Assembly (NCBI RefSeq): GCF_000686845.1
Contig: NZ_JMLS01000003.1
Location: 1-64,000 of the forward strand
Length of the DNA: 64,000 nucleotides
Direction of reading: 5' to 3'
Origin: Paenibacillus sp. UNC451MF
GTDB taxonomy: Bacteria; Bacillota; Bacilli; Paenibacillales; NBRC-103111
How positions within the stretch are numbered: the stretch's first letter is position 1; the number at the start of each line of letters is the position of its first letter. The position numbers and the translations under genes are program-made. The notes below the pieces were generated by a model, which was not told the origin of the DNA, made no database searches, and saw only the letters and a list, made by a program, of their open reading frames with translations. Below, in pieces: positions 14,591 through 25,033 of the stretch.

Positions 14591-16519
14591 TTGAACATTT
14601 TAACAGTAGAGCAATTGAACAAAAGCTATGGCGAAAAAATATTGTTCGACGATATTTCGTTTCAGATAAATGAGAAGCAACGAATTGGTCTTGTCGGTGT
14701 GAACGGTACCGGTAAGTCTTCCTTATTAAAGGCTATGGCGGGTTTGGAGCCAGTTGATTCTGGCAAGCTTATCCACTCTAATCATTTTCGGGTAGAATAT
14801 TTGCCGCAAAATCCAGAGTTCGATGCAGAATCGACCGTGCTGGATCAGGTTTTTTATGGAGAAACGCCATTAATGCAAGTACTTCGGGACTACGAGGAGG
14901 CTCTTTCCTCTTTGCAGGAAGCTCCAGAGGACGAAAAAAGACAATCCCGACTGTTCGCCGTTCAGCAGCGAATGGATGCTTTGAATGCGTGGGAGGCGAG
15001 CACTACAGCCAAAACGGTGTTAACCAAGCTTGGTATTCTTGATTTTTCTCAGAAAGTAGGCGTTTTGTCGGGGGGGCAGCGCAAACGTGTTGCTATGGCA
15101 CGTGTGCTTATTCAGCCTGCCGATCTTCTTATATTGGATGAGCCTACGAACCATATTGACCATGATACGGTAGAATGGTTAGAGGAATTCCTTGCAAAAT
15201 GGAAGGGTGCGCTTCTGCTCGTCACTCATGATCGTTACTTCCTTGATCGTGTAACTAACCGAATTATGGAGTTGGACAGAGGCAAGCTTTACAGCTACGA
15301 AGGCAACTACGCTGCCTTTTTGGAGAAAAAGGCAGAACGGCTCGAGCGTGAAGCTGCAGAAGAGGATAAGCGTCAAAATATGCTGCGCCGAGAATTGGCC
15401 TGGCTTCACCGCGGAGCAAAGGCACGGACAACGAAGCAAAAAGCCAGGATCGACCGTGTAGTTGAGCTACGGGATCGAAAGGTTGATGGCCCTGGCGAGA
15501 AGCTGGATATGGCACTCGGTGCAAGCCGACTGGGTAAAAAGGTAATCGAGCTTGAAGAGGTCAGGAAGTCATTTGACGGACGCAAAATGATTGACGGGTT
15601 CAGCTATATAGTTTTGCCGGATGATAGAATTGGTATTATTGGTCCAAACGGCAGCGGGAAGTCGACACTACTTAATATGTTGGCGGGCAGGCTACAACCC
15701 GATGAAGGGACAATCGAAGTCGGAACGACCGTGAAACTGGCTTATTATACACAAGAAAATGTCGAGATGGACCCAAAACAACGGGTTATTGAGTATATCA
15801 AAGAAGTAGCGGAAGTCATTCGTCTAGCTAATGGCGAATCTATTACAGCAGCTCAAATGCTGGAACGATTTTTATTTTCACCCTCACTGCAATGGACGCC
15901 TATCGGTAAGCTGTCCGGGGGTGAGAAACGCAGACTATATTTACTCCGCACGTTAATGGGCGAGCCTAACGTTCTATTGTTGGATGAGCCGACTAATGAT
16001 TTGGACATTCAAACGTTAACAATTTTAGAAGAGTATTTGGAAGATTTCCCGGGTGCTGTCATCACCGTTTCTCATGATAGATATTTCTTGGATCGGACAT
16101 CGGATCATTTGTTCTCCTTTGAAGGGGATGGACAGATTCGCCACTTTTTTGGCAATTATACGGAATACATGGAAGCGGTGCGGCAAGAAGAACAAGAGGA
16201 AGCCAATGATCGCAAAAATGTTAAGGCTTCTCCCCAACCTTCAGCTGAAACAAACGCAGGTGAGAAAAGAGAGACTCAACGAGCTCGTAAGCTGTCCTTC
16301 AAAGAACAAAAAGAATGGGATGAAATCGAAGGTAAAATTGCCACTCTTGAAGAAAAATTGGACTCTGTTAAGAAGGCTATTGTACAAGCAGGTAGTGACT
16401 ATGGAAAGGTTCAGGATCTGTATTCTGAGGAGCAGCAGCTTAATGAACAGCTTGAGCAGGCGATGGATCGGTGGACTGAGCTATCTGAGCTGGTTGAACA
16501 AATTGCCGCAAACAAATAA
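14591..16519 (+). CDS. yfmR: ABC-F ATPase, YfmR-like
   Basis: A 642-aa ABC-F protein with two nucleotide-binding domains (Walker A GVNGTGKSS and GPNGSGKST; signatures LSGGQ and LSGGE; LILDEPTN and LLLDEPTN) and a C-terminal coiled coil (about 545-640; for example EQKEWDEIEGKIATLEEKL) of the ABC_tran_CTD type. This extended form matches B. subtilis YfmR, which helps resolve ribosome stalls together with EF-P. The TTG at 14591 follows GAAGGGG. The C39-like peptidase gene starts 18 bases after its stop. Confidence 0.85.
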   Translation: MNILTVEQLNKSYGEKILFDDISFQINEKQRIGLVGVNGTGKSSLLKAMAGLEPVDSGKLIHSNHFRVEYLPQNPEFDAESTVLDQVFYGETPLMQVLRDYEEALSSLQEAPEDEKRQSRLFAVQQRMDALNAWEASTTAKTVLTKLGILDFSQKVGVLSGGQRKRVAMARVLIQPADLLILDEPTNHIDHDTVEWLEEFLAKWKGALLLVTHDRYFLDRVTNRIMELDRGKLYSYEGNYAAFLEKKAERLEREAAEEDKRQNMLRRELAWLHRGAKARTTKQKARIDRVVELRDRKVDGPGEKLDMALGASRLGKKVIELEEVRKSFDGRKMIDGFSYIVLPDDRIGIIGPNGSGKSTLLNMLAGRLQPDEGTIEVGTTVKLAYYTQENVEMDPKQRVIEYIKEVAEVIRLANGESITAAQMLERFLFSPSLQWTPIGKLSGGEKRRLYLLRTLMGEPNVLLLDEPTNDLDIQTLTILEEYLEDFPGAVITVSHDRYFLDRTSDHLFSFEGDGQIRHFFGNYTEYMEAVRQEEQEEANDRKNVKASPQPSAETNAGEKRETQRARKLSFKEQKEWDEIEGKIATLEEKLDSVKKAIVQAGSDYGKVQDLYSEEQQLNEQLEQAMDRWTELSELVEQIAANK

Positions 16520-16537
16520 TGCAAGGGGATGCAAGCA

Positions 16538-17515
16538 ATGAGGAAAGGTAGGACACGGGCAGTAGGGATGCGGGTGACTTTGGCATGTATAGCGTCGTTA
16601 TCCTTAGGCTATATGGTGATAAAGGAAGTCTCGGCAGTCAGACATCCTACTGCTTCGGCAGATCCGCTGGCCACTCTTCATACAACACAGCTTCAACTCA
16701 ACAACACAGGTATATTCAACTATAACGAAGACCTAGCGGTGCACATTCCTGAGCCGGATGTAGAGCAATTTCCTTTCCGACTTTATCAGCAAGACCGGTT
16801 TCTCCATGCGTTTGCAAGTTATCCGGAAGCGGTTAAGGAAGCTAAAGGCTTGTCGGATACCTCTCTATACTTCAAAGCGAAGGACAAGCTTGTATGGTCA
16901 GCAGACAAGTCCCTCGCAGCGGAAGCGCATGTCGATGCCCCGTTGATTTATCAAATGCCTGAGCTGCAGCGTGGGTGCGAGGTCACGAGCTTAGCCATGC
17001 TTTTACAGTCAGCGGGTGTCGATGTGGATAAAATGACCTTGGCTGATGAGATTATTAAGGATCCAAGTTCTTTTGAGATCATCAATCATGAGATTCATTT
17101 CGGCAACCCGAATGACGGCTTCGTGGGGGATATTGTCTCGTTCGATCATCCCGGATACGGAGTGTACCATGGTCCCGTTATGAACCTTGCTGCTCATTAT
17201 TTGCCAGGACGTTTAATTGATGCAACAGGTGGTAATTTCAATGATATCTTGAAGTTTGTGGAAATGGGATCACCGGTCTGGGTCATCACAAATATGGAGT
17301 ATCAGGCACTGGACGACGACGCCTTTGAAACGTGGGAAACAGAGGAAGGCGGGATCGACATTACTTATAAAGAGCATTCCGTTCTTATTACTGGTTTTGA
17401 TGAAGACACGATCTACATTAATGATCCATTAGGTGAAGCGGAGCAAGTGAATAAGGATGATTTTATCGCAGCCTGGGAACAGATGGGTCAGCAGGCGATA
17501 TCGTACGTGCGATAA
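16538..17515 (+). CDS. C39-like peptidase, membrane-anchored or secreted
   Basis: A 325-aa protein with an N-terminal signal or anchor helix (MRVTLACIASLSLGYMVIK) and a C39-like papain-fold domain (about 130-325). The catalytic Cys is in QRGCEVTSLAML, the His in EHSVLITGFD, followed by INDPLG. Such proteins (PF13529) are typically extracellular and of unknown substrate. No ABC transporter domain is fused, unlike bacteriocin-processing C39 enzymes. The ATG at 16538 is preferred because AAGGGG lies nine bases upstream. It is probably co-transcribed with the YfmR-like gene. Confidence 0.78.
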   Translation: MRKGRTRAVGMRVTLACIASLSLGYMVIKEVSAVRHPTASADPLATLHTTQLQLNNTGIFNYNEDLAVHIPEPDVEQFPFRLYQQDRFLHAFASYPEAVKEAKGLSDTSLYFKAKDKLVWSADKSLAAEAHVDAPLIYQMPELQRGCEVTSLAMLLQSAGVDVDKMTLADEIIKDPSSFEIINHEIHFGNPNDGFVGDIVSFDHPGYGVYHGPVMNLAAHYLPGRLIDATGGNFNDILKFVEMGSPVWVITNMEYQALDDDAFETWETEEGGIDITYKEHSVLITGFDEDTIYINDPLGEAEQVNKDDFIAAWEQMGQQAISYVR

Positions 17516-17558
17516 AATGATTAATTCGCAATATTATTGGGAATGAACGGTCATTTTG

Positions 17559-17567
17559 TGGTATAAT
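17559..17567 (+). promoter_or_regulatory. Extended -10 before the YkpA-like gene
   Basis: TGGTATAAT gives a TGn extended -10; a partial -35 (TTGGGA, 17537-17542) lies 19 bases before the hexamer. The start codon is 59 bases downstream. Confidence 0.5.
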
Positions 17568-17616
17568 TTGTGATTGGAAGCTTTACGGGCTTTAGAGCAC
17601 TAATTAAAGAGAGTAG

Positions 17617-19239
<1,623 letters not shown>

Positions 19240-19250
19240 GAGCGGGAATG

Positions 19251-19290
19251 AAAAAAGGATGAGCCTGATTAACAAGCTCATCCTTCTTTT
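19251..19290. terminator. Bidirectional terminator
   Basis: AAGGATGAGC (19255-19264) and GCTCATCCTT (19276-19285) form a perfect 10-bp stem with A and T runs on both sides. It serves the YkpA-like gene and the convergent small gene at 19331. Confidence 0.75.
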
Positions 19291-19330
19291 TAACGCATTG
19301 ATAACATCGTAGTATGTGTGGATTATGATA

Positions 19331-19540
19331 TTAGCTTCCGCCGGTACGACGACGTTGGTTGTTAGGCTTCTTGTTGTTTTGACTTCTCATCACGGCACTG
19401 TTACCGCCTCGGAGCTGCGTTCCCGATTTAGCATCGTTTTGAGCCTGCTTTTTCTGGGCAAGCTTGTTTTTAATAGCGTCCGCTAGGCTGACTTTCTTCG
19501 GTTCTTGTCCGGATTCGTTTGTTTGATTCTCGTCAGACAT
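19331..19540 (-). CDS. Small disordered basic protein
   Basis: A 69-aa hydrophilic protein: an acidic start (MSDENQTNESGQEPKK), one possible helix (VSLADAIKNKLAQKKQAQ) and a Gly/Asn/Arg-rich tail ending NNQRRRTGGS. No domain is recognised. The ATG at 19540 follows AAGGAAGGTG at eight bases, so the longer frame to 19600 is not used. The basic tail could bind RNA or DNA, but that is inference. Confidence 0.65.
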   Translation of the reverse strand: MSDENQTNESGQEPKKVSLADAIKNKLAQKKQAQNDAKSGTQLRGGNSAVMRSQNNKKPNNQRRRTGGS

Positions 19541-19645
19541 GGTGCACACCTTCCTTGAATTGGATGATATCATTGTACTGATTTGTCCCAAAGGAAGCAA
19601 GTGAAAAATATATTTATACTCAACTTAGAAGATTAGAGGAGTAAT

Positions 19646-20173
19646 ATGTTCGACCCAACAATATTTGATAATTTGAAAGTTGTTTTTGAAGGAGCCATGT
19701 ACGACATGGACCTGGCAGGAGATATCCAGATCCTGAATCGGACGGATCGTGTAGAACTGTCGACAATGTCCCGGAGCTTTGGCATGGAGGCAATTAGGCG
19801 TCCGCATGGCATTGTGAAGGGCTGCTTCGTATTGAAAGCATCTCTCGCAGATTTGTCAGCCGAACTGTTATCTGAGCAAGGGAAGCAGCCAGGCTGTGGC
19901 TTAGAGCTTCGATTCGAGTTTACAATCAAGGATATGCAGCAGGACTGTGCAGTTGCCGAGACGCTGATGCGATCCATCTGGGGAGAGGGCCCTACAATAA
20001 GCCAAAAAGTACATCAGGTATATGGCGAAGACCAAGCTGTACTAAGAAACGAGCTTACCCTGCAATTCATCCGCAAGCTGGATGAAAGGCAAATTGATGA
20101 TATTCCCAGCCTTATGGATCATCTGGTATTAAGTATGGAGCAGCTCGATCAGCAGCATTTTCACAAATCGTAA
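19646..20173 (+). CDS. Hypothetical protein, 175 aa
   Basis: I do not recognise this family. The protein is soluble by composition, mixed alpha-beta, with no signal peptide. It contains LRFEFTIKDMQQDC and a C-terminal helical part rich in Asp/Gln (LMDHLVLSMEQLDQQH). GAGGAG precedes the ATG. It lies just before a thioredoxin-fold gene and kapB, all on the same strand with short gaps, so it may be part of one operon. Confidence 0.65.
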   Translation: MFDPTIFDNLKVVFEGAMYDMDLAGDIQILNRTDRVELSTMSRSFGMEAIRRPHGIVKGCFVLKASLADLSAELLSEQGKQPGCGLELRFEFTIKDMQQDCAVAETLMRSIWGEGPTISQKVHQVYGEDQAVLRNELTLQFIRKLDERQIDDIPSLMDHLVLSMEQLDQQHFHKS

Positions 20174-20241
20174 TTCTGCCTTGAATTATGTCACTGCTGC
20201 GAGGTGGGTCGTACTTTGTTCTGGAAAGGGGTTGGAAACAG

Positions 20242-20553
20242 TTGGAGGAATGGACAGAACGACAGGTTCAACAATGGATTTCAGAATCAGATGAACGTTT
20301 GTTTATTTATTTTTACACCCCGATGTGCGGTACTTGTAAAGTGACGGAAAGAATGCTGCAGGTCATTGTTGAATTGGAAAAAGATTTACCGTTGGTCAAA
20401 TGCAACATTAACTTTTGTCCGGAACTGGCGCAAAGCTGGCAGCTGGAAAGCGTGCCGTGTATCGTTAGTATTGAGGATCACCATCTAATGCGAAAGCGGT
20501 ACCGTATGCAGGCTGTAGACGATCTGCTGCGGTGGTTTCAACAGACCGGATGA
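20242..20553 (+). CDS. Thioredoxin-family protein
   Basis: A 103-aa thioredoxin-fold protein with the redox motif CGTC in FYTPMCGTCKVTERML and the cis-proline strand ESVPCIVSI. An extra Cys follows in KCNINFCPEL. It is cytosolic, with no signal peptide. TTG 20242 is chosen because GGAAAGGGG lies ten bases upstream; the longer in-frame ATG at 20188 has no binding site. It likely serves in thiol-disulfide exchange; the partner is unknown. Confidence 0.75.
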   Translation: MEEWTERQVQQWISESDERLFIYFYTPMCGTCKVTERMLQVIVELEKDLPLVKCNINFCPELAQSWQLESVPCIVSIEDHHLMRKRYRMQAVDDLLRWFQQTG

Positions 20554-20610
20554 CTACTGTGCAAAGAATCTAATTATTGGAACGCAAAAGACACTAAGGA
20601 GGAATATACT

Positions 20611-20994
20611 GTGAGTGAAGCACTGGAAATAGGAAGTATCGTATCTGCTGAATATAAGACCGGGGAGTATATCGGTGAAATTGTTGAAATGTCATCGGCC
20701 TCCAAAGCGACTGTTAAAGTCTTGGCCGTAGTCAAGCATCCGACCCAAGGAGATCTGCACAATCCAATGAACCCGGATGTCGCTTTCTTTCATCAACGCC
20801 GGGCATTGGCTCATCAGGAGATTGCTTTAATGCCCCTATACACGGTAAAGCCTTATCGCGGCACGATTCCTGAGTATTCGGTTTCATTGCAAAGAGCACT
20901 GCAATCCGAGCTTCAAACCCTTCAGCAAACCGTTCAATGGGCACAGCGCTGCATAGAAGAGCTCGAGCAATTGAAAAAAGACTATTCGTTGTAG
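20611..20994 (+). CDS. kapB: Kinase-associated protein B
   Basis: A 127-aa protein matching KapB: EYKTGEYIGEIVE, VKVLAVVKHPTQGDLHNP, FFHQRRALAHQE and VKPYRGTIPEY are all conserved landmarks. In B. subtilis, kapB follows kinB and is needed for KinB-dependent entry to sporulation. The GTG at 20611 has an excellent AAGGAGGA site. Here it precedes another type of histidine kinase with a NarL-type regulator, not kinB. Confidence 0.88.
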   Translation: MSEALEIGSIVSAEYKTGEYIGEIVEMSSASKATVKVLAVVKHPTQGDLHNPMNPDVAFFHQRRALAHQEIALMPLYTVKPYRGTIPEYSVSLQRALQSELQTLQQTVQWAQRCIEELEQLKKDYSL

Positions 20995-21018
20995 TCTTTA
21001 CCAATATGGAAAATTGGA

Positions 21019-22407
21019 GTGTCGGATTCGATGTTGTTTGTGCTTATAGGCTTATGGACCATCGGGCTGCTGCTGCTTGTCACAGATCCTAGGCGGTTAA
21101 CGACCCGATGGATAGCCAGTATAGCTTTTACCGGGGGATCAGGCGGTTTATCGGCTGTAATACATGATTACTTCATTCCAAGCTTTTACGATAAAGGCTG
21201 GCTGACCGAGTCTGTTTCCATTTGGATGCTTCATGCAGAGAGTATTAGTTCTCTCATTTGCTATTATGGGCTGCCTTACACCTTTCTCATGTTTACGATG
21301 GTTTATCATCCTAATTATTCCATTTGGCCGCACCGTAAGAAGTGGATTCCGTGGCTATTGATTATTCCTGTTCTGATATCTTTTATCTTTGAACCTGCAA
21401 GTGCACTGGACCCGATTCCATATCAGTTTGTGACGTTATGGACGGCACCCTATATTTTGTCAGGTATTGTCATGTTAATTCATGCGACGGTAAAGGAAAG
21501 AAATACGTTTTTGCGCAAGCACAGGATGCTTACGACCCTGGCTGCCGCGCCTACATTATTTTTTGCATTGTTCACTTTGTACGTCCTTCCTACTTATTTC
21601 GGTTTATATGAATGGTGGCGTTACAATGCATGGGTGATAGGCTTTACACTTGCAGTTATTTTGATATCAAGCTTTCGTTACGGCTTCATGGGTTTGCAAA
21701 TATCGATACAAAATCAAAAGCTCGACTACACCTTAAGAGCCATTACTTCGGGAACAACCATTTTAAATCATGCGATTAAGAACGATGTTGGGAAAATTCG
21801 CTTGTTCAGTGAAAAGATTAAATCCGAGGCTCATGAGTCCGATCCATCGCAGCTTGTAAGCGACATAGAGGTCATTATGAACGCTTCTCAGCACATTTAT
21901 GATATGATATATCGTATTCAGGGTCAGACGCAGGAAGTGATTCTACAGCCTGAAGAGCTTCAACTGGATCAAATGCTTGAGCAGTGTGTGGCGATGCTGG
22001 AGCCTGCTATGAACCAGATACAAATAGTGAAAGATTTACGGTTTTCAGGCAAGGTCTGGGGAGACAGGGCACAGCTGACCGAAGTGTTCACCAACGTTAT
22101 TTCCAATGCTATCGATGCCATGCCGCAAGGCGGTGTACTTACTCTGAAGCTGATTGAAACCAAGCGTACTATTTCAGTGGAAATTAAAGATAACGGTGTT
22201 GGTATGGATAAAAAACAGCTCAAGCAGGTGTTTGATCCGTTTTTCACAACGAAATCAGGGAAGAAGCTTAATTTTGGACTCGGATTGTCCTACTGCTATC
22301 ATGTCATTCAAAAGCATAAGGGAACGATGGATATGCACAGTAAGCAGGGAGTAGGGACGTCGGCATTCATTCATTTTCCTAAAAAGAAAGGAGTCGGACC
22401 TACATGA
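21019..22407 (+). CDS. Multi-pass sensor histidine kinase
   Basis: A 462-aa kinase. Residues 1-230 hold about seven membrane helices with short loops, a form seen in sensors of small or membrane-soluble signals. The phospho-acceptor region probably contains His in LNHAIKNDVGKI; the ATPase part has NVISNAIDAM (N box), KDNGVGMD and FGLGLSYC. Starts at GTG 21019 and ATG 21031 are both possible; neither has a strong site. Its stop overlaps the next gene's start (ATGA), so kinase and regulator are coupled. The close link to kapB suggests a role in development or stress. Confidence 0.83.
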   Translation: MSDSMLFVLIGLWTIGLLLLVTDPRRLTTRWIASIAFTGGSGGLSAVIHDYFIPSFYDKGWLTESVSIWMLHAESISSLICYYGLPYTFLMFTMVYHPNYSIWPHRKKWIPWLLIIPVLISFIFEPASALDPIPYQFVTLWTAPYILSGIVMLIHATVKERNTFLRKHRMLTTLAAAPTLFFALFTLYVLPTYFGLYEWWRYNAWVIGFTLAVILISSFRYGFMGLQISIQNQKLDYTLRAITSGTTILNHAIKNDVGKIRLFSEKIKSEAHESDPSQLVSDIEVIMNASQHIYDMIYRIQGQTQEVILQPEELQLDQMLEQCVAMLEPAMNQIQIVKDLRFSGKVWGDRAQLTEVFTNVISNAIDAMPQGGVLTLKLIETKRTISVEIKDNGVGMDKKQLKQVFDPFFTTKSGKKLNFGLGLSYCYHVIQKHKGTMDMHSKQGVGTSAFIHFPKKKGVGPT

Positions 22408-23057
22408 GTCAGATACGCGTTGTTATAGTGGAGGATGATCAAGATTGGCTGCGCGGCTTGACCAGCTATTTGAAGAAGGAACAGGATATCGAAATCATCG
22501 GAACAGCTTCATCAGGGCAAGAGGCCGTTGAACTGCTGGAGCAAATCGAAGCGGATGTTGTGCTTATGGATATTATGATGTCGGATAGTCCTGACGGGAT
22601 TTGGGCTGCTGCGGAGATTGTACAGTGTACCGGCTCCAGAGTCATTATGCTGACTTCGATGGAGGAGAAGGAACTGATCTTTGAAGCGTTCAAAGCAGGG
22701 GCCGTCGATTATATGGTGAAGTCCAACTTCACGGAAATTCCGCAATCCATAAGGAATGCGTTTGCCAACCGTAGCTCGATTCATCCAACTGCTGCGGCTC
22801 AGATGCGAGAGGAATTCAAACGCCTCAAAAAACTGGAGCATGAGGTTAGAGTGAAGGAACTGCGCGATCTGTTGACGCCAACTGAAATTCAAGTTCTGGA
22901 CATGATTGAAAAAGGACATACTCAGACACAAATAGCGGATAAATTCGTTGTTTCGATTCGTACTATTAAAGTTCATGTAGGCAATATTTTGCGAAAGCTA
23001 GGCGGAAAGAGCAGCAAGGAAGCAGCTCAAAAAGCCAAAGATATGGGAATATTGTAA
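22404..23057 (+). CDS. NarL/FixJ-type response regulator
   Basis: A 217-aa regulator: receiver domain (about 1-120) with acidic pocket VVIVEDDQD, phospho-acceptor Asp in VVLMDIMMSD and Lys in DYMVKSNF; then a LuxR-type helix-turn-helix (about 150-215) with TPTEIQVLDMIEKGHTQTQI and VSIRTIKVHVGNI. It overlaps the kinase gene by four bases and is surely its partner. Targets are unknown. Confidence 0.9.
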   Translation: MSQIRVVIVEDDQDWLRGLTSYLKKEQDIEIIGTASSGQEAVELLEQIEADVVLMDIMMSDSPDGIWAAAEIVQCTGSRVIMLTSMEEKELIFEAFKAGAVDYMVKSNFTEIPQSIRNAFANRSSIHPTAAAQMREEFKRLKKLEHEVRVKELRDLLTPTEIQVLDMIEKGHTQTQIADKFVVSIRTIKVHVGNILRKLGGKSSKEAAQKAKDMGIL

Positions 23058-23099
23058 CGGCTTTTAGCTGCTGATTTTGGCAGTATAAGCCGTTTTTTT
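23056..23099 (+). terminator. Terminator of the kapB/two-component operon
   Basis: AACGGCTT and AAGCCGTT arms (23056-23063, 23087-23094) with inner CTGC/GCAG pairing, followed by seven T. Confidence 0.7.
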
Positions 23100-23215
23100 G
23101 CCATTTCATGTAAAGAAAACGTTCTTTTTCGGGGTGCATTTTCAATAGCGCAAATCGATCAGCATGTGTTATATTTAAGTTCAGTTTGATATAGATGATG
23201 GGAGGAACAACTGCA

Positions 23216-24289
23216 ATGAGTTTGAACGGCAAAATTCAAATCGGTATAATCGGGGCTGGAAATATCGGCAACGTCCATATGAACGGAATTAAACAAATGC
23301 CGGAGGCGGCTATTACCGCTGTAACGGATGTTTACTTGCCATTGGCAGAAGCAAGGGCTAAGGAGCACGAGATACCTAATGTATATAGCAACTACGAACA
23401 AATGCTTCAAGATCCGAATGTCGATGCAGTCATTGTTGCCGTTCCCAACGAAATGCACGCTACTATAACCATTCAAGCTCTGCAAGCAGGCAAGCACGTG
23501 CTTTTGGAGAAGCCGATGGCCATCAATGCAGCTTCTGCAAAAGAAATTATCAAAGCACACCGTGAGTCCAACAAGACGCTGATGGTCGCTCATCAAATGA
23601 GATGGGAAACGGTCAATATGCAGCTGAAGGAGCAGATTGATAAAGGGGCTTTGGGCCATATATATAATATAAAAACAGGCTGGATGAGGCGTAAGGGGAT
23701 TCCAGGCTGGGGAACCTGGTTTACTCAAATGTCTAAATCCGGTGGTGGACCTTTGATCGACATTGGTGTGCATATGCTGGATTTATCCCTCCACTTCATG
23801 GGGAATGTGAAGCCAGTATCCGTATTTGGAACGACCTATGCCGAATTTGGTCCCAAACGCCGCGGGATAGGTACATGGGGCAAGCCGGATTGGAACGGTT
23901 CGTACGATGTGGAGGACTTGGCAACCGCTTTGATCAAAATGGATAATGGAAGCACATTGACTCTAGATGTCAGTTGGGCAGCACACACGGATATGCTGGA
24001 CAACCAACCGTACTTGTATGTCATGGGTACAGAAGGTGGAGCATCGCTTCGCGGTGGGAAAGGAAAGCTGTTCGCTGAGTTATATGATCGTACGGCGGAT
24101 GTCGATATTGTAGCTCCTACCCAAGATGAAGGATCACGTATACGGTTAAGCCGTCATTTCCTAGAGTGCATTCGCGATGGGAAGGAACCAATAACTTCTG
24201 GATTGACAGGCCTTACCAACAATTTGGTACTGGAAGCCATTTATGAATCTTCTCGAACAGGCCAAGTTGTTACGTTGGATTGGAATTAA
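23216..24289 (+). CDS. Gfo/Idh/MocA-family oxidoreductase
   Basis: A 357-aa NAD(P)-dependent dehydrogenase. The Rossmann motif is GIIGAGNIGNVHMNG; the EKP motif that carries the catalytic Lys is LLEKPMAI, and GGGPLIDIGVHMLDL marks the second domain's His region. The substrate is probably a sugar or polyol. The ATG at 23216 follows GGGAGG. It is a single gene with no sugar transporter beside it. Confidence 0.85.
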   Translation: MSLNGKIQIGIIGAGNIGNVHMNGIKQMPEAAITAVTDVYLPLAEARAKEHEIPNVYSNYEQMLQDPNVDAVIVAVPNEMHATITIQALQAGKHVLLEKPMAINAASAKEIIKAHRESNKTLMVAHQMRWETVNMQLKEQIDKGALGHIYNIKTGWMRRKGIPGWGTWFTQMSKSGGGPLIDIGVHMLDLSLHFMGNVKPVSVFGTTYAEFGPKRRGIGTWGKPDWNGSYDVEDLATALIKMDNGSTLTLDVSWAAHTDMLDNQPYLYVMGTEGGASLRGGKGKLFAELYDRTADVDIVAPTQDEGSRIRLSRHFLECIRDGKEPITSGLTGLTNNLVLEAIYESSRTGQVVTLDWN

Positions 24290-24391
24290 ATCACATCATT
24301 CAAAAGACGTTTTCCGCGGCGCTCCTACCATGTAATCTATAATAGGTTTTAGTATAGCGGCCGACGGTATTCAATAGGGAGTGAGAAGACG

Positions 24392-24886
24392 ATGGTAATG
24401 TCATTCACCGACATGAGACGAGTCCCTTCAGATTGGTTGCAAGAACGTCTGGAGACAGTCAAATCATTAAACGACGACAAAATCGAAATGTACGAGGTTG
24501 CCAAAGATAAACTGACAGGAGAGCATTATTTACATTATGCTTATCTTCATAAACAGGTTGCTGCAATAGGTCCTGAAAGCACTGGAGAAGAAACCTTTCA
24601 TCATTTAATGCCTATTGACAGCGATGATGTGCTGGGACTCGTATTTGGCGAACAATCCTTCACATACCCGGATCATTGGAACAAAACATTTTTACGAAAC
24701 GGTCCAGATGGTGATTATGTTTGGTTCGACCCTTCTTATACAGACCAAGAGGGTGAAAGTGAAGAGATTGGAGCAAGTCTTCAGGATCAACTTCTCCGCT
24801 TTAAGCAGTCACCTGAAAGATCGGAAGAAGCGGTTCGCAAGCTTTTGGAGGAATTGGATCGTACTCTTGGTAAGGACGATAACTAA
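24392..24886 (+). CDS. Hypothetical protein, 164 aa
   Basis: I do not recognise the family. It is an acidic soluble protein with an N-terminal helix and a beta-rich centre (EHYLHYAYLHKQVAA, then VWFDPSYTDQEG), and a charged C-terminal helix (RSEEAVRKLLEELDRTL). AGGGAGTGAG precedes the ATG. It is monocistronic and closed by a strong terminator. Confidence 0.65.
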   Translation: MVMSFTDMRRVPSDWLQERLETVKSLNDDKIEMYEVAKDKLTGEHYLHYAYLHKQVAAIGPESTGEETFHHLMPIDSDDVLGLVFGEQSFTYPDHWNKTFLRNGPDGDYVWFDPSYTDQEGESEEIGASLQDQLLRFKQSPERSEEAVRKLLEELDRTLGKDDN

Positions 24887-24899
24887 ATAAGTATGATAT

Positions 24900-24936
24900 A
24901 GGAGTGCCTCTAGCTTTACGCTAGGCACTCCTTTTT
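24900..24936 (+). terminator. Rho-independent terminator
   Basis: AGGAGTGCCT (24900-24909) and AGGCACTCCT (24922-24931) with a CTAGC/GCT extension, followed by five T. Confidence 0.75.
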
Positions 24937-25033
24937 GATTTCTCAGGAGGTTTTCTCATAGGTCAAACGCATATTTTCCTGCACATAACTCATCCTAACC
25001 ATGTAGATAATGTAGTGAATGAGGAGGGAAATC

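Noticed and set aside
23159-23773. 204-codon reverse frame across the Gfo/Idh gene start
   Set aside because: Overlaps a clear dehydrogenase with good RBS; composition is His/Cys/Leu-rich as expected from antisense reading.
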